Origin: Roseobacter cerasinus
GTDB lineage: Bacteria > Pseudomonadota > Alphaproteobacteria > Rhodobacterales > Rhodobacteraceae
Direction of reading: 5' to 3'
DNA length: 60,851 bases
Assembly: GCF_009811755.1 (NCBI RefSeq)
Contig: NZ_BLIV01000013.1
Coordinates: forward strand, 1-60,851
In this document: positions 35,356 to 44,962 of the stretch, one piece after another
How the letters are laid out: every line of letters begins with the position of its first letter
Numbering within the stretch: the stretch's first letter is position 1
Made by a program: the position numbers and the translations under genes
The notes under the pieces: generated by a model
Told to the model about the DNA's origin: nothing
The model's database searches: none
Seen by the model: only the letters and a program-made list of their open reading frames with translations

Positions 35356-36288
35356 TTAGCGCCCGTCCGGACGCCGGTAGGGCTCCGATCTGAGATTGAA
35401 GAGGCCGCGCAAATAGCCCCAGGCGCTGGCCGCACTCAGCACCGCCTTCATCGCCTGGGCCCGCCCACGGCGGCGCTTCGGAATAAAGAGCACCAGCGCC
35501 TGCGCCAGACGTCCAAACGTCAGATAGAGGCAATGACCAATCCGCGGAACCACATAAGGAAGCACCGGACGTTCGTGCAGCCGTTCAATCATCACCCCGG
35601 CACTGCCACGGCGGATGTTGCGGGCGATATGCCAGCCAAGCGTGCTGCGATTGTCGGGGTATTCCTCGAAAACCTGGGCTTCGGCGATCCAGATCACCTG
35701 CCCTCCCTGACGGGTGACGCGCAGGAAAATCTCCGTATCCGACCCGCCGGTGTAGCGCATCTTCTCCTCGAACCGCAGCCCCAGACCATCTGCGGAGAAC
35801 ACATGGGAGGCCACGGCGGTGTTGTTGGTGGCCGCCGCCTGCAGCGACGTGCCCGTAGCCACCCCGTCATGACCGCTGCGCGGCAACCAGTCTGGTGCCG
35901 TTTCGGGATAGTCCCGCAGCACCGGCCCGGTCAGCACATCGGCCTGCGGATAGGCTGACCGCCCGGCGAGCATCTGCTCCAGCCAGTCTTGGGCAACCCA
36001 TTCGTCATCGTCGATGAAGATGAGCCACGCACAGCCCCGCGCCAGCGCCATCTCCACCGCGCGGTTGCGCGCAAAGGGAATGCCGGGCTCTTCCTCCTGG
36101 GCGTAGATCACATCAAGCTGGTCCGCAAAGCCCTCGACTGTCGCGCGCGCCTGCGCATCCGGGCTGTTCTCCACCACCACCACGAAGACGGGCTCTTCCA
36201 CCCGTGCAATGGCCGCTGGCAGGGACGCCAGGCACCGCGCCAGCATTTGCGGCCGTCCGCGCGTACATAGGGTGATGGCGACCGTCAT
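35356..36288 (-). CDS. GT2-family glycosyltransferase
   Basis: 310-residue GT-A transferase starting MTVAITLCTRGRP. It has EEPGIPFARNRAVE, the DxD-type metal site in LIFIDDDEW, and an acceptor-side helix. No membrane segment is strong, so it acts at the cytoplasmic face. The chosen ATG (36288) avoids a doubtful TTG two codons upstream. It may form a unit with the next three minus-strand genes, although a 47-bp gap separates it from the first. Confidence 0.85.
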   Translation of the reverse strand: MTVAITLCTRGRPQMLARCLASLPAAIARVEEPVFVVVVENSPDAQARATVEGFADQLDVIYAQEEEPGIPFARNRAVEMALARGCAWLIFIDDDEWVAQDWLEQMLAGRSAYPQADVLTGPVLRDYPETAPDWLPRSGHDGVATGTSLQAAATNNTAVASHVFSADGLGLRFEEKMRYTGGSDTEIFLRVTRQGGQVIWIAEAQVFEEYPDNRSTLGWHIARNIRRGSAGVMIERLHERPVLPYVVPRIGHCLYLTFGRLAQALVLFIPKRRRGRAQAMKAVLSAASAWGYLRGLFNLRSEPYRRPDGR

Positions 36289-36335
36289 GTGCAAAGCCCT
36301 CCGGCCCGTATCAGTTTCTCAACACCCATCCGACC

Positions 36336-37262
36336 TCAAAACAGCGTTTTGAAGCGCTTCGGCACCGCATGCAGACGCGGCGCGGGATATCTCGGATATG
36401 GGTAGAACCCGTTTTCGAGCGGGCGACTGCCCCGTTTGGCAAGAACGCGCAGATAGCTCCAGAGGACCATGATCATTCCGAAGGGCCGGATTGGCGTGGC
36501 GCGCAGCGCATTGAGCAGGTCCTGTGCGGCTGCATCACTCTGACGCCACCGCCGGCTTGGATTGGCGTCAAGAGATTTCGGGGCCTTCGTCGTCTTTCGC
36601 CGCCGCGCAGCGCGTTCCAGAAAGCACGTCTCGTCGTAAAACCGCAGATGGATCGCATAGACATGCGGCAGGAACCGCACGCCGCGCTTGTCGTGGAAAT
36701 GCCCGCCACGGCCCCAGCGGATCGGGGCCGTTATGATGCAGGGCTTCCCGTGGAAGGTATTGGTGCGGAAAAACCCGCGTTGCTGCAGGATCGGGCGCGA
36801 CAGGTCGATCGGGTCCGGTTCAAGATCGCCACGGTGGATGATTTCAATCCCGCAGGCATGGCTGACCGGGGCTTTTGCCGCGGCGAGGCGGGTGGCGATA
36901 TCCTTGCCCAAAAGCGGGTCGGTCACCAGGATCTCGTCGACATCCGTATAGACCGCAACCCGAAACCGGTCGAGCAGGCCGGAGACGAACTCCGACAGCA
37001 TCTTCCAGCGGTCCTCTTCCATCTCCGGATAGGGTTCGCTCCGGGGAATGACCACTATATTGGTCCCTTCGGCCATCGCGGCGAGCTGTGCATTTTCACC
37101 GTGGATCAACACGAAAAGCTGGTCGCCCGGCACCTGTTGGCGCCAATACTCCAGCCATATCCTGAGGTAGTCGGGCTCGTCATAGACCATCGTGACAATG
37201 GCCAGCGGTGCCCGGTCATCAGATCCACCAACGGAGGGCGTGTTCTTTGTCGCGTCCATCAT
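36336..37262 (-). CDS. Glycosyltransferase-2-like protein (GT2 type 4 / GT92-like)
   Basis: 308 residues. LAIVTMVYDEPDYLRIWLEY and VAVYTDVDEILVTDP are typical of the Glyco_tranf_2_4 group, with the TDVDE metal site; an RGGHFHDKRG block lies in the second half. Its ATG overlaps the stop of the preceding rhamnosyltransferase-like gene by four bases. Sugar specificity cannot be told. Confidence 0.8.
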   Translation of the reverse strand: MMDATKNTPSVGGSDDRAPLAIVTMVYDEPDYLRIWLEYWRQQVPGDQLFVLIHGENAQLAAMAEGTNIVVIPRSEPYPEMEEDRWKMLSEFVSGLLDRFRVAVYTDVDEILVTDPLLGKDIATRLAAAKAPVSHACGIEIIHRGDLEPDPIDLSRPILQQRGFFRTNTFHGKPCIITAPIRWGRGGHFHDKRGVRFLPHVYAIHLRFYDETCFLERAARRRKTTKAPKSLDANPSRRWRQSDAAAQDLLNALRATPIRPFGMIMVLWSYLRVLAKRGSRPLENGFYPYPRYPAPRLHAVPKRFKTLF

Positions 37263-38194
37263 GCCATCCAGAATTCACGCGCATGGGTCAGCACCGCGCG
37301 GTAGTGGCGCCCGCGTGGGGCTGCCTGGCTGCGTACCATGCCCAGAAGGCTCCAGGCCCCGGCGCGGGTCACGGTATAGATCCACAGCACCAGCGCCGTG
37401 AGCTTTGCGGCGGCGGGACCACGGTGTTTGGCATTCAGATGCACCAGCGCCGAGAACAGCATGATGTCACGCTTGTGGTTGAGCTTCTTGACCGACCCGC
37501 CGCCGTAATGGGTGATCTCGCCCACAGGGGCCAGCATCAGCTCCCAGCCGGCGGCCCGCATGCGCTGGCACCAGTCGGTCTCTTCGCCGAAGAAGAAGAA
37601 GTCTTCATCCAGCAGGCCCACCTCATCCACCACCGTGCGGCGCAGCATCAGATAGCAGCCCGAAATCACCTCCACTGCGCGCGTGCTGTCCCGCTGCCAG
37701 TAGCGCATGTGATAGCGGCCAAAAAATCGTGGCCAGGGCAGTTTCGACAGACCGAATGTGTCGAGCGCGAGGTTGAGCGGTGAGGGAAACATCGAGCAGG
37801 TCCGCTGCAGCGAGCCATCGGCGTTGAGCACACGGCAGCCCATGGCACCCACCTCTGCCTGCGCGTCGAGATAGGCCACGCTTTGCGCCAGCACATCGCC
37901 ATGCACCAGCGTATCGGAATTCAGCAGCAAAAGAAGATCGCCCCGCGCGACCTCCATCGCCTGGTTGTTGGCTGCGGCAAAGCCGCGGTTCTCCGTATTC
38001 TCGATCAGCCGCACCTGCGGAAAGTCGCGGGCCACCATCTCGGCGGACCCATCCTCCGAGGCATTGTCGACCAGGATCACCTCTGCCGCCAGATCCCCAA
38101 GCCCCGCCATAACCGAGGCCAGACAGTCGCGCGTCATCTCGCGCGTGTTCCAATTGACGATCAGGATCGACAGGCGAGGGGCAGGCGCGCTCAT
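37259..38194 (-). CDS. GT2 glycosyltransferase, rhamnosyltransferase-like (WbbL type)
   Basis: 311 residues. SILIVNWNTREMTRDCL, ENRGFAAANNQAM, LLLLNSDTLV (metal site), MGCRVLNADGSLQRTC and FFFGEETDWCQRMRAAGW are characteristic of the WbbL/dTDP-rhamnosyl transferase branch of GT2. With a full rml operon on the plasmid, rhamnose is the likely donor. Start at 38194, seven bases after the stop of the dehydrogenase gene. Confidence 0.85.
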   Translation of the reverse strand: MSAPAPRLSILIVNWNTREMTRDCLASVMAGLGDLAAEVILVDNASEDGSAEMVARDFPQVRLIENTENRGFAAANNQAMEVARGDLLLLLNSDTLVHGDVLAQSVAYLDAQAEVGAMGCRVLNADGSLQRTCSMFPSPLNLALDTFGLSKLPWPRFFGRYHMRYWQRDSTRAVEVISGCYLMLRRTVVDEVGLLDEDFFFFGEETDWCQRMRAAGWELMLAPVGEITHYGGGSVKKLNHKRDIMLFSALVHLNAKHRGPAAAKLTALVLWIYTVTRAGAWSLLGMVRSQAAPRGRHYRAVLTHAREFWMA

Positions 38195-38201
38195 AGCAGG
38201 C

Positions 38202-39527
38202 TCAATAGGCAAAGATGCGACGGCCGGTTTCGGGATGGGCGGTGCCGCCATAGACGTTGCGGGTGTCGATCACCAGACCGCTCTGCCCAAGCAGCGCCTC
38301 GTAATCCACCGCATCGTGATCGGTCACAACCACGGCGGCATCCCAATGGGCCTCCCCCGGCGCGACAGAGGCCATGCCTTGCAGGGTGGCGTGCTTGCGG
38401 GTGGGTGGGATCTCGGGGATCAGCGGGTCGTGATAGGCCACATCCGCGCCCATCTCCTTGAGGATCTCCAGGATCTCCAGACTGGGGCTTTCGCGCTGGT
38501 CGTTGATATTCTTCTTGTAGGCGAGCCCCACCACCAGCACTTTCGCGCCGCGAATGGCCTTGCCAGAAATCTCCGACAGGCGCGCCACCAGCCCGTCGAC
38601 CACATAGCGGGGCATCCGGCCATTGACCTCACCGGAAAGCTCGATGAAGCGGGTGTTCAGCCCATACTCCCGCGCCTTCCAGGTCAGATAGAAGGGGTCA
38701 ATGGGGATGCAGTGCCCGCCCAGGCCGGGCCCCGGTGTGTAACGGGTAAAGCCAAAAGGCTTGGTCGCCGCGGCATTCACGACTTCAAAGATGTCGATGT
38801 CCATCGCATTGGCGATCTGCTTCATCTCGTTCATCAGCCCGATGTTCACCGAGCGCTGAATGTTTTCCAGCAGCTTGGTGAGCTCCGCCGCCCGGGTGGA
38901 GCTGACAGGCACCACCTGATCGACGATGGCGCTGTAAAGCTGCTCACCCAGATCACGGCAGCGCGGTGTCTCGCCACCCAGAACCTTGGGGATTTGCCGA
39001 ATTGTATAGACCTCATTGCCCGGATCCTCGCGTTCGGGCGAGAACACCAGAGCCACATCCGTGCCGATCTCCAGGTTTTGCGCCTCGATGATCGGGCGCA
39101 TCACTTCCGTGGTTGTGCCGGGCCAGGTTGTGCTTTCCAGGCTGATCAACATGCCGGGGTGCAGATAGGGGGCCAGCGCCTCCATACTCTTAACAACATA
39201 AGACAGGTCAGGCTGACGGTAGCGATCCAGCGGGGTTGGCAGGCACAGGATCAGGGCCTCCACCTCGGCCGCCCGGGCAAAATCAGAGGTCAGGAGCGTA
39301 TCGGCCTGCGCCAGATCCGCCACGGCGGCATCGGCGATGTGATTGAAAGGGCTCTGCCCTGCGGCGAGGCCCGCAACGTGATCTTCATTGATGTCGAACC
39401 CCGCCGTCGGGAACCCGGCCTCCGACAGCCGCAGGATCAGGGGCAGGCCGACATAGCCCAGACCCACCACGCCAATGCGTGCGGTGCGAGAGCTGATTTT
39501 ATCTGCGAGGGTATCAAGAGCTGTCAT
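38202..39527 (-). CDS. UDP-N-acetyl-D-glucosamine/mannosamine dehydrogenase (WbpA/WecC-like)
   Basis: 441 residues of the nucleotide-sugar dehydrogenase family, in the HexNAc branch: GVVGLGYVGLPL at the start, LCLPTPLD, FSPEREDPGN and the catalytic Cys in GPGLGGHCIPIDP. It would oxidise UDP-GlcNAc or UDP-ManNAc to the uronic acid. No WecB-type 2-epimerase is present, which favours UDP-GlcNAc (WbpA-like) as substrate unless the chromosome supplies the epimerase. Heads the three-gene minus-strand cluster with two transferases. Confidence 0.88.
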   Translation of the reverse strand: MTALDTLADKISSRTARIGVVGLGYVGLPLILRLSEAGFPTAGFDINEDHVAGLAAGQSPFNHIADAAVADLAQADTLLTSDFARAAEVEALILCLPTPLDRYRQPDLSYVVKSMEALAPYLHPGMLISLESTTWPGTTTEVMRPIIEAQNLEIGTDVALVFSPEREDPGNEVYTIRQIPKVLGGETPRCRDLGEQLYSAIVDQVVPVSSTRAAELTKLLENIQRSVNIGLMNEMKQIANAMDIDIFEVVNAAATKPFGFTRYTPGPGLGGHCIPIDPFYLTWKAREYGLNTRFIELSGEVNGRMPRYVVDGLVARLSEISGKAIRGAKVLVVGLAYKKNINDQRESPSLEILEILKEMGADVAYHDPLIPEIPPTRKHATLQGMASVAPGEAHWDAAVVVTDHDAVDYEALLGQSGLVIDTRNVYGGTAHPETGRRIFAY

Positions 39528-39621
39528 CTGGGGGTACTTCTCTGCGGGCCGATTTTGCGTCACGGCACAGTTATCTATAAATGGAAACCAAGGCAAAGCC
39601 TTGTCGCTTGGGGGGTTGTAT

Positions 39622-40572
39622 TTAACTCACGTTGGGCCGGTTCCAGCTTTCTGCGTTGCGGCTGCGGTTGCCCCGCAGACACAGGCCCAGCATCTCGCGA
39701 CTGCGATAGAGCCTGATCCGCGTCAGGGCCAGCACAGCCAACCCCCGGGTCCGGGTGCCGGTGATCCGGTCGCTTGCCAGGATTCGCGGCAGCTCCACCA
39801 GAGGAGAGACCGCCATGGCCCCCGCCTTTGCCAGCCAGCGCATCCGCGCCCCTGCCCCGGCAGGCAGATCCGCAAAGTCATGCGCGATATGGCGCGCCCA
39901 CTTGAGCCGCAATTCGGCAAAGCTGATGCGTGCGGGGTGAAAGGCGCGCATCTCGGGGGCGAAGGTGATCTTGTAGCCTTTTGCCGTCGCGCGGCGACCC
40001 CAATCGCGGTCTTCGGCCACCTCCAGACCGGCGAAGGGGCCCACGTCCTCCAATACGGCACGGCGCACCGCAAGATTGCCCGTCCCGGTAAACCCCTGTT
40101 CGACGATATAGCGGTCCATCCGGTAGGCATAGATGCTCTCATAGGCCTCCAAGCTGGTCGGGCGAGCAGGGTCGCGCACGTCGATGCGCACATCCCCGCC
40201 GAGGATCTGGGCCACCGGGTCTTCAAATCGGGCCAGGATTGCGGCCAGCCAGCCGGCATCCGCCCGGCAATCTGCGTCGATGAAGGCCAGGATATCGCCG
40301 CTGGCCGCCGCCACACCGCAGTTGCGCGCGGGGCCCGGCCCGGGTGTCCTCTCCTGCAACAAGCTCACCTGAGGATAGGCATCGCAGACTTCTTGGGGCA
40401 ACGTCTCGGACCCGTTGTCGACGACAAAGACCTCCGACGGGGCAAGCGCGCCGTCAAACAGGGAAGCCAGGCAGCGCGCCAGCGCCTCTGGCTGGTTCAG
40501 ATGAGGGATCACAACCGAGATCATGAGGCCAGACGGGCCAGCCTGCACCGTATCGCTGTGCTGCGTTGTCAA
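39622..40572 (-). CDS. GT2-family glycosyltransferase
   Basis: About 316 residues; SVVIPHLNQPEALARCL, LLQERTPGPGPARNCG, DILAFIDADCRAD (metal site) and GTGNLAVRRAVLED are standard GT2 features, with VAEDRDWGRRA in the acceptor part. Start is uncertain. A TTG at 40572 has a strong GGAGG eight bases upstream, whereas the ATG at 40524 (MISVV) has none, so the TTG is preferred. Confidence 0.85.
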   Translation of the reverse strand: MTTQHSDTVQAGPSGLMISVVIPHLNQPEALARCLASLFDGALAPSEVFVVDNGSETLPQEVCDAYPQVSLLQERTPGPGPARNCGVAAASGDILAFIDADCRADAGWLAAILARFEDPVAQILGGDVRIDVRDPARPTSLEAYESIYAYRMDRYIVEQGFTGTGNLAVRRAVLEDVGPFAGLEVAEDRDWGRRATAKGYKITFAPEMRAFHPARISFAELRLKWARHIAHDFADLPAGAGARMRWLAKAGAMAVSPLVELPRILASDRITGTRTRGLAVLALTRIRLYRSREMLGLCLRGNRSRNAESWNRPNVS

Positions 40573-40873
40573 ACCAAAACCCTCCAGATCAATCCCGTGA
40601 TCCGCACCACACCGTGTATTCCGGCGCAACCATACCCGTTCTGGCAGTGCAGGAAAACCGTCATCCGCACAGGAGGGTTAAATCTTTGGCGTTTGCTTAT
40701 TTAATAAAAAGAGTGCCTTAAGATATCCCTCCGATCCGCTAAAATCGGGTGTTCAGAGGGCCGATGCGCTGCGATACAAAGGCAAAAAACACGGTACCTT
40801 CATCCACATCTTACGGGATAAGACACTCTGGGGCAGGCGGCTTCCTGTCATCTTCTTACACAAGGGCGGTTTT
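40573..40873. other. Divergent non-coding region
   Basis: 301 bp between a GT2 gene and a sulfotransferase gene. It contains an AT-rich patch near 40680-40730 that may hold promoters, but no definite element is seen. An open frame through it is not convincing as a gene. Confidence 0.3.
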
Positions 40874-41665
40874 ATGCCGAGTAACACAGTCGATTTCTTC
40901 ATTGCCGGGGTCCAGAAGGGCGGCACAACAGCGCTGCACAAAAAATTGCAGGGCCACCCGGAGATCTTCCTGTCTCAGAAGAAGGAAATTCACTTCTTCG
41001 ACAATGACGCACTGGATTGGCAGGCCCCCCCCTACGAAAAGCTGCACAGTCATTTCGATTTCACGCAGGACCGGGTCTTTGGCGAGGCCACACCCGTTTA
41101 TACCTACTGGCCGGACGCCCTGCGCAGGCTGAAGGCCTACAACCCGCAGGCCAAAATCATCATCATCCTGCGCCATCCGACATTCCGGGCGCGGTCTGCC
41201 TGGAAAATGGAAGTGACCCGGGGGGCCGAAAAATGGGGGTTCGGGCTTGCCGTCTCAAAGCTGGGGCGAGCGCGGGTGCGCTGGTCCCGGGGCGGGGTGC
41301 ACCGGGTCTATTCCTATGTCGAACGGGGCTATTACGCCCGCCAGATCGCAGAGCTCCTGGAATATTTTCCCCGCGAGCAGGTGTTTTTCTGCACCTCCGA
41401 TCAACTGTGGCACACCGAACAGGACACCCTGGCGCAAATCTGCACGTTCCTGGGCGTGGCCCCCCCTGCCGCAGGCGCCGAGGCTGGGGCCGAGAAATAT
41501 GTGGTTCCCGTCGACTCGTCGCAGGTTGTGGTCAAAACCACAGCTGTAGAGGCGCGGCTGAACCAGCTCTTCCGGGACGAGATCATCGCCACGGCCAAGA
41601 TCACCGGCCTTGATCTGTCGCACTGGCTTGAGGACGGCTACAGCGAACCGATGCAACAGGCCTGA
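40874..41665 (+). CDS. PAPS-dependent sulfotransferase
   Basis: 263 residues of the sulfotransferase fold. 5'-phosphosulfate loop GVQKGGTTAL lies at about 11-20 and the 3'-phosphate site in ILRHPTFRARSAW at about 98-110. It would transfer sulfate from PAPS to a sugar hydroxyl, here most likely in the exopolysaccharide or its precursor, at the cytoplasmic side. It is followed on the same strand by a GT2 and a methyltransferase gene. A second, different sulfotransferase is at 47364. Confidence 0.88.
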   Translation: MPSNTVDFFIAGVQKGGTTALHKKLQGHPEIFLSQKKEIHFFDNDALDWQAPPYEKLHSHFDFTQDRVFGEATPVYTYWPDALRRLKAYNPQAKIIIILRHPTFRARSAWKMEVTRGAEKWGFGLAVSKLGRARVRWSRGGVHRVYSYVERGYYARQIAELLEYFPREQVFFCTSDQLWHTEQDTLAQICTFLGVAPPAAGAEAGAEKYVVPVDSSQVVVKTTAVEARLNQLFRDEIIATAKITGLDLSHWLEDGYSEPMQQA

Positions 41666-41952
41666 CACCCGCGCCGCTTTGACCCAAAATAAGGACAGCC
41701 TTGCGTGCAGGTATCCCGAAGCGTTAGGTGCTGCCCCATAAGACGCCACTTCCATACACCTTTGATGCAACCACTAAGAGACCATCCCGGTATGTTTGAG
41801 ACGCGAACGCCAGAGGCTCTGCCGCAGACTTGCGGTGTGATGGGCGCTGCAAGATCACACAGCGCACTTGAGGGGCGCGCAGTGCAAGCAACAGGGGCCT
41901 GTGCCAAGCACGGAAAGACCTTTGAAACCTTCCGGACTGTAAGAACACCGTC

Positions 41953-42897
41953 ATGTCCTCACCCCTGATCAGCGTTGTCGTTCCTGTCTACAATCGCGCC
42001 CATCTGATCGCACGATCAGTGGGCAGTTTGATCCATCAGAGCTATGACAACCTTGAGATCATCCTGGCCGACGATTGTTCAACCGATGATCTGCAAGCTG
42101 CGGTGCGCGCGCTTGATGACCCGCGGGTGCGGATCGTGCGGCTGGAGCGCAACGGCGGTGCCAGTGCGGCCCGCAACGCAGGCGTCGCCGCAGCCCGGGG
42201 CGACTTCATCGCCTTTCACGACAGCGATGACATTGCCGTGGGTCACAAGCTGGAGGCGCAGATGCGCGCACTGCAGGATCTGGGGCCGGAGTATGTGGGC
42301 GTCTATACGGCAGTCCTGTCCTTTTCGGATCTGGAGCCGGAGGCCTATGGCGGAATGCAGGTGCGGATCGTCCCGCCCCCCGGCACCCGACCGCTCAGCG
42401 GTGACATGCATGCGCGCACCGTCGAGGGCAATATCATGAACCTGCCCACCATGCTTTTGCGCAAGACGGCCGTGATCGCGGCTGGCGGGTTCGACGTGCG
42501 GATGGGCAACAACAACGACTGGGATTTCACGCTGCGGGTCACCCGGCAGGGGCTCTTTCATTTCATCCCCGAGCCGCTTTACCTCGTGCCGGAACAGCCC
42601 ACAATCGACCCATCGGGCAAGATCTCCCGCTCGGCCCGGAAATCAGCTAAGAGCTTTGCCTTCATCACCGGCAAGCTGCGCCGGCAGAACCCGCACACCC
42701 CGGCACTGGCCCGGCATTACGCCACCACGGCGCGGTTCCTCTTGCGACTGGGCCGGGTCCGTTTTGCACGGCGCTATCTGGCCCATGCGCTCCGGCTGCA
42801 ACCTGCGGCACTGCGCGTCTGGGTGCTTTATGCGCTCTGTCTTTCCCCGAAACTTTATAAGCAACTGCGTCGGATCAAGGATGGGACCCCATCATGA
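41953..42897 (+). CDS. GT2-family glycosyltransferase
   Basis: 314 residues. ISVVVPVYNRAHLIARSV, LADDCSTDDL, GGASAARNAGVAAARGDFIAF and HDSDDIA (metal site) form a classic GT2 N-terminal domain. The C-terminus is basic and helical, suggesting membrane contact. It is separated from the sulfotransferase by 287 bp in which I see no gene, and from the following methyltransferase by 24 bp. Confidence 0.88.
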   Translation: MSSPLISVVVPVYNRAHLIARSVGSLIHQSYDNLEIILADDCSTDDLQAAVRALDDPRVRIVRLERNGGASAARNAGVAAARGDFIAFHDSDDIAVGHKLEAQMRALQDLGPEYVGVYTAVLSFSDLEPEAYGGMQVRIVPPPGTRPLSGDMHARTVEGNIMNLPTMLLRKTAVIAAGGFDVRMGNNNDWDFTLRVTRQGLFHFIPEPLYLVPEQPTIDPSGKISRSARKSAKSFAFITGKLRRQNPHTPALARHYATTARFLLRLGRVRFARRYLAHALRLQPAALRVWVLYALCLSPKLYKQLRRIKDGTPS

Positions 42898-42921
42898 CAC
42901 ATAGATTTACAGGATAACCGT

Positions 42922-43557
42922 ATGAGTGATTTGACCGTCAACCGTTTCCGGCAAGCGCGCGGGCGCCTTTTGCGCGCACAGATTGAGCGGATGGCCGACC
43001 ATCTGGGCCGGGATTTGCGCATTCTCGATGTGGGCGGGCGCGCGGATTACTGGAAAAACGTCGGCCTGGAGCGGATCGCTCACATTGATCTGCTGAATTA
43101 TGACGAAGGTGAGTTTGACCGCACCGCACCGGAGGGCAGCTTCACCAACATCCTCGGCGATGCCTGCGATCTGAAGGATTACGCCGATAAATCAGTAGAT
43201 TTCGTGCACTCCAATTCAGTGATCGAACATGTGGGCGACTGGGGTGCGATGACGCGGATGGCCAAGGAAGTGGTCCGCGTGGGTCAGGCGGGCTGGGTGC
43301 AAACGCCGGCCTGGGAATTCCCGATCGAGCCGCATTTCCGCGCGCCCTTCCTGCATTGGTTTGGCGCCCCTCTGCGGCGGCGCATGCTCAGCCTCTCCAA
43401 GCTCTATCGTCAGTGCGACATTGCCGAGCGGCGCATACATATCGACCGCATCAATCTTCTGTCGAAATCAGAGGTCGCGACCCTCTTTCCCGACTGCGAG
43501 ATCCACGTGGAACGGCTTGTTCTGGCCAAAAGCTATTGCGTGCACTGGAAGCCCTGA
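42922..43557 (+). CDS. SAM-dependent class I methyltransferase
   Basis: 211 residues with SAM motif I in RILDVGGRADYW, an acidic residue at the end of strand 2 (HIDLLNYDE), and FVHSNSVIEHVGDW for motif IV. Position in the operon suggests O-methylation of a sugar in the polymer, perhaps at the chain end, but the substrate could be another small molecule. Convergent with the next gene, eight bases apart. Confidence 0.8.
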   Translation: MSDLTVNRFRQARGRLLRAQIERMADHLGRDLRILDVGGRADYWKNVGLERIAHIDLLNYDEGEFDRTAPEGSFTNILGDACDLKDYADKSVDFVHSNSVIEHVGDWGAMTRMAKEVVRVGQAGWVQTPAWEFPIEPHFRAPFLHWFGAPLRRRMLSLSKLYRQCDIAERRIHIDRINLLSKSEVATLFPDCEIHVERLVLAKSYCVHWKP

Positions 43558-43564
43558 GGCGGGC

Positions 43565-44839
43565 TTACTGCAGAAACGGCTGCAACGCCTGCGCCAGATC
43601 ATCCAGGAACGGATAGGCCGTCTCGCCTAGATAATCGGGCATATGCGACCTGGCTTTGACCCCGCCTGACGGGTCGGCCTCAAAGGCGCGGCAAGCCTCT
43701 GCCAGCGCCTGGGCCAGCGCGTCTGGCCGACTGTCGGCGAGCGAGACGATATTGTCATGGGCGGTGCCGAGATCTTTGTGCGCAAAGCGATTGGTGAGGG
43801 TCCGCAGCCCGAAATGTGCCATTTCAAAAGGCGGATAGCTGGGATGCGGTGACGCCATCAGCGAAATCCCCACCGCAGTCTCACAGAGCATCCGGGCGTA
43901 GTCTTCCAGGGAGAGCTTGCCAACGGACTGCAGCTGCCGCCCCCCCGCCAGCGGGACAGGGCGATGCGGGGTGCCCGCCGACAGCACGCTCCAGCCCGCC
44001 TGCTCCGGATGCGCTTCAGCCCAGATCTGCAAGGCTTTGCGCAGAATGGGGAAGCAATTGCGATCCTCTGCCGGGCGACCATAGACGAGGATCTGTTTCT
44101 TGCGCGTCGTGCTTGATGCGTCTTTCAGAAATGGCCGCAAGGCAGCGGAGAGCTGCGGCTCAAAGACATCGGTGCGGGCAAAGCTGTGGCCCTGCACCTC
44201 CAGCCAGCGGGCAAGCTGGCTGCTGTTGACGAGAGCAAAGATCGGCCAGTCGCTGTCATAGACCTCGCGGGCCAGCAGATGATCGGACGAGAAGGTGTAG
44301 AAGTTGGGCTCATATTCCTGAATGGGATAGAGCATGGGGCGCGGCGCCACATCGAAGTGCTCCGCCTGGGCGCGCAAGAGCCCGCGCAGATTGCCCGCGC
44401 AGGTCCAGTTGAAGGCCATGAAAACCTCGTTCTTGCGCACCGCAACCTCAGAGCCCTTGAAGCAGCGTGGCCGGATGTCGACATCCGAAATATCAAGGCC
44501 CGTGGGTTTGGCCGCGCGCGTAAAGGCATTGTCCGCCTCCACATCTTCGGGGTTGGTCAGGATCAGCCGCAGATCAAGCGGGCCGGTCTGGCGCAGGGCC
44601 TGTGCAAGACGGCAAAAGAGATCAAGACCGGTGTTGACCCCGCCAAAGGCATTGCGCCGCAGGATGCCCGGCAGCACCAGGGTCAGCCGCGGCACCTCGG
44701 AGGGGTCGGCGGCAAAGCGGTAATCGCCCAGTTCAACCTCAAAGAGGCTTGGCCCCATGAAGGATTTCTTGGCGCGGCGCACCGCAGATCGCAGACCGGG
44801 TGGTGCGGCACGGCGCGCCATGTCACGCAATCGGCTCAT
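43565..44839 (-). CDS. WsaF-like rhamnosyltransferase
   Basis: 424 residues of the WsaF type of GT-B transferases known from rhamnan S-layer glycans: NAFGGVNTGLDLFCRLA in the N-terminal domain, YPIQEYEPNFYTF, and the C-terminal SPHPSYPPFEMAHFG that contacts the nucleotide sugar. These enzymes use dTDP-rhamnose, so this is a second link to the rml operon. ATG at 44839; an upstream extension to 44899 has no support. Confidence 0.82.
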   Translation of the reverse strand: MSRLRDMARRAAPPGLRSAVRRAKKSFMGPSLFEVELGDYRFAADPSEVPRLTLVLPGILRRNAFGGVNTGLDLFCRLAQALRQTGPLDLRLILTNPEDVEADNAFTRAAKPTGLDISDVDIRPRCFKGSEVAVRKNEVFMAFNWTCAGNLRGLLRAQAEHFDVAPRPMLYPIQEYEPNFYTFSSDHLLAREVYDSDWPIFALVNSSQLARWLEVQGHSFARTDVFEPQLSAALRPFLKDASSTTRKKQILVYGRPAEDRNCFPILRKALQIWAEAHPEQAGWSVLSAGTPHRPVPLAGGRQLQSVGKLSLEDYARMLCETAVGISLMASPHPSYPPFEMAHFGLRTLTNRFAHKDLGTAHDNIVSLADSRPDALAQALAEACRAFEADPSGGVKARSHMPDYLGETAYPFLDDLAQALQPFLQ

Positions 44840-44962
44840 GCAGATATCCCCCTCAAAACCTCTGTCCCGGTGTGCACCCGATCCGTCATAACCGCCCAAA
44901 TCTTACAGTCTCGTGTCTGACGGCTTCCTACATGCCGTCCTGTTGCGAGGCCAGCGGGGAAT

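Noticed and set aside
37965-39716. 583-residue plus-strand open frame
   Set aside because: It is antisense to the nucleotide-sugar dehydrogenase and the adjoining GT2 gene, both with full catalytic motifs; the frame has no recognisable domain.
41666-41952. Open frames in the gap between sulfotransferase and GT2 genes
   Set aside because: Two short overlapping frames exist on opposite strands, both without ribosome sites, domains or plausible composition.
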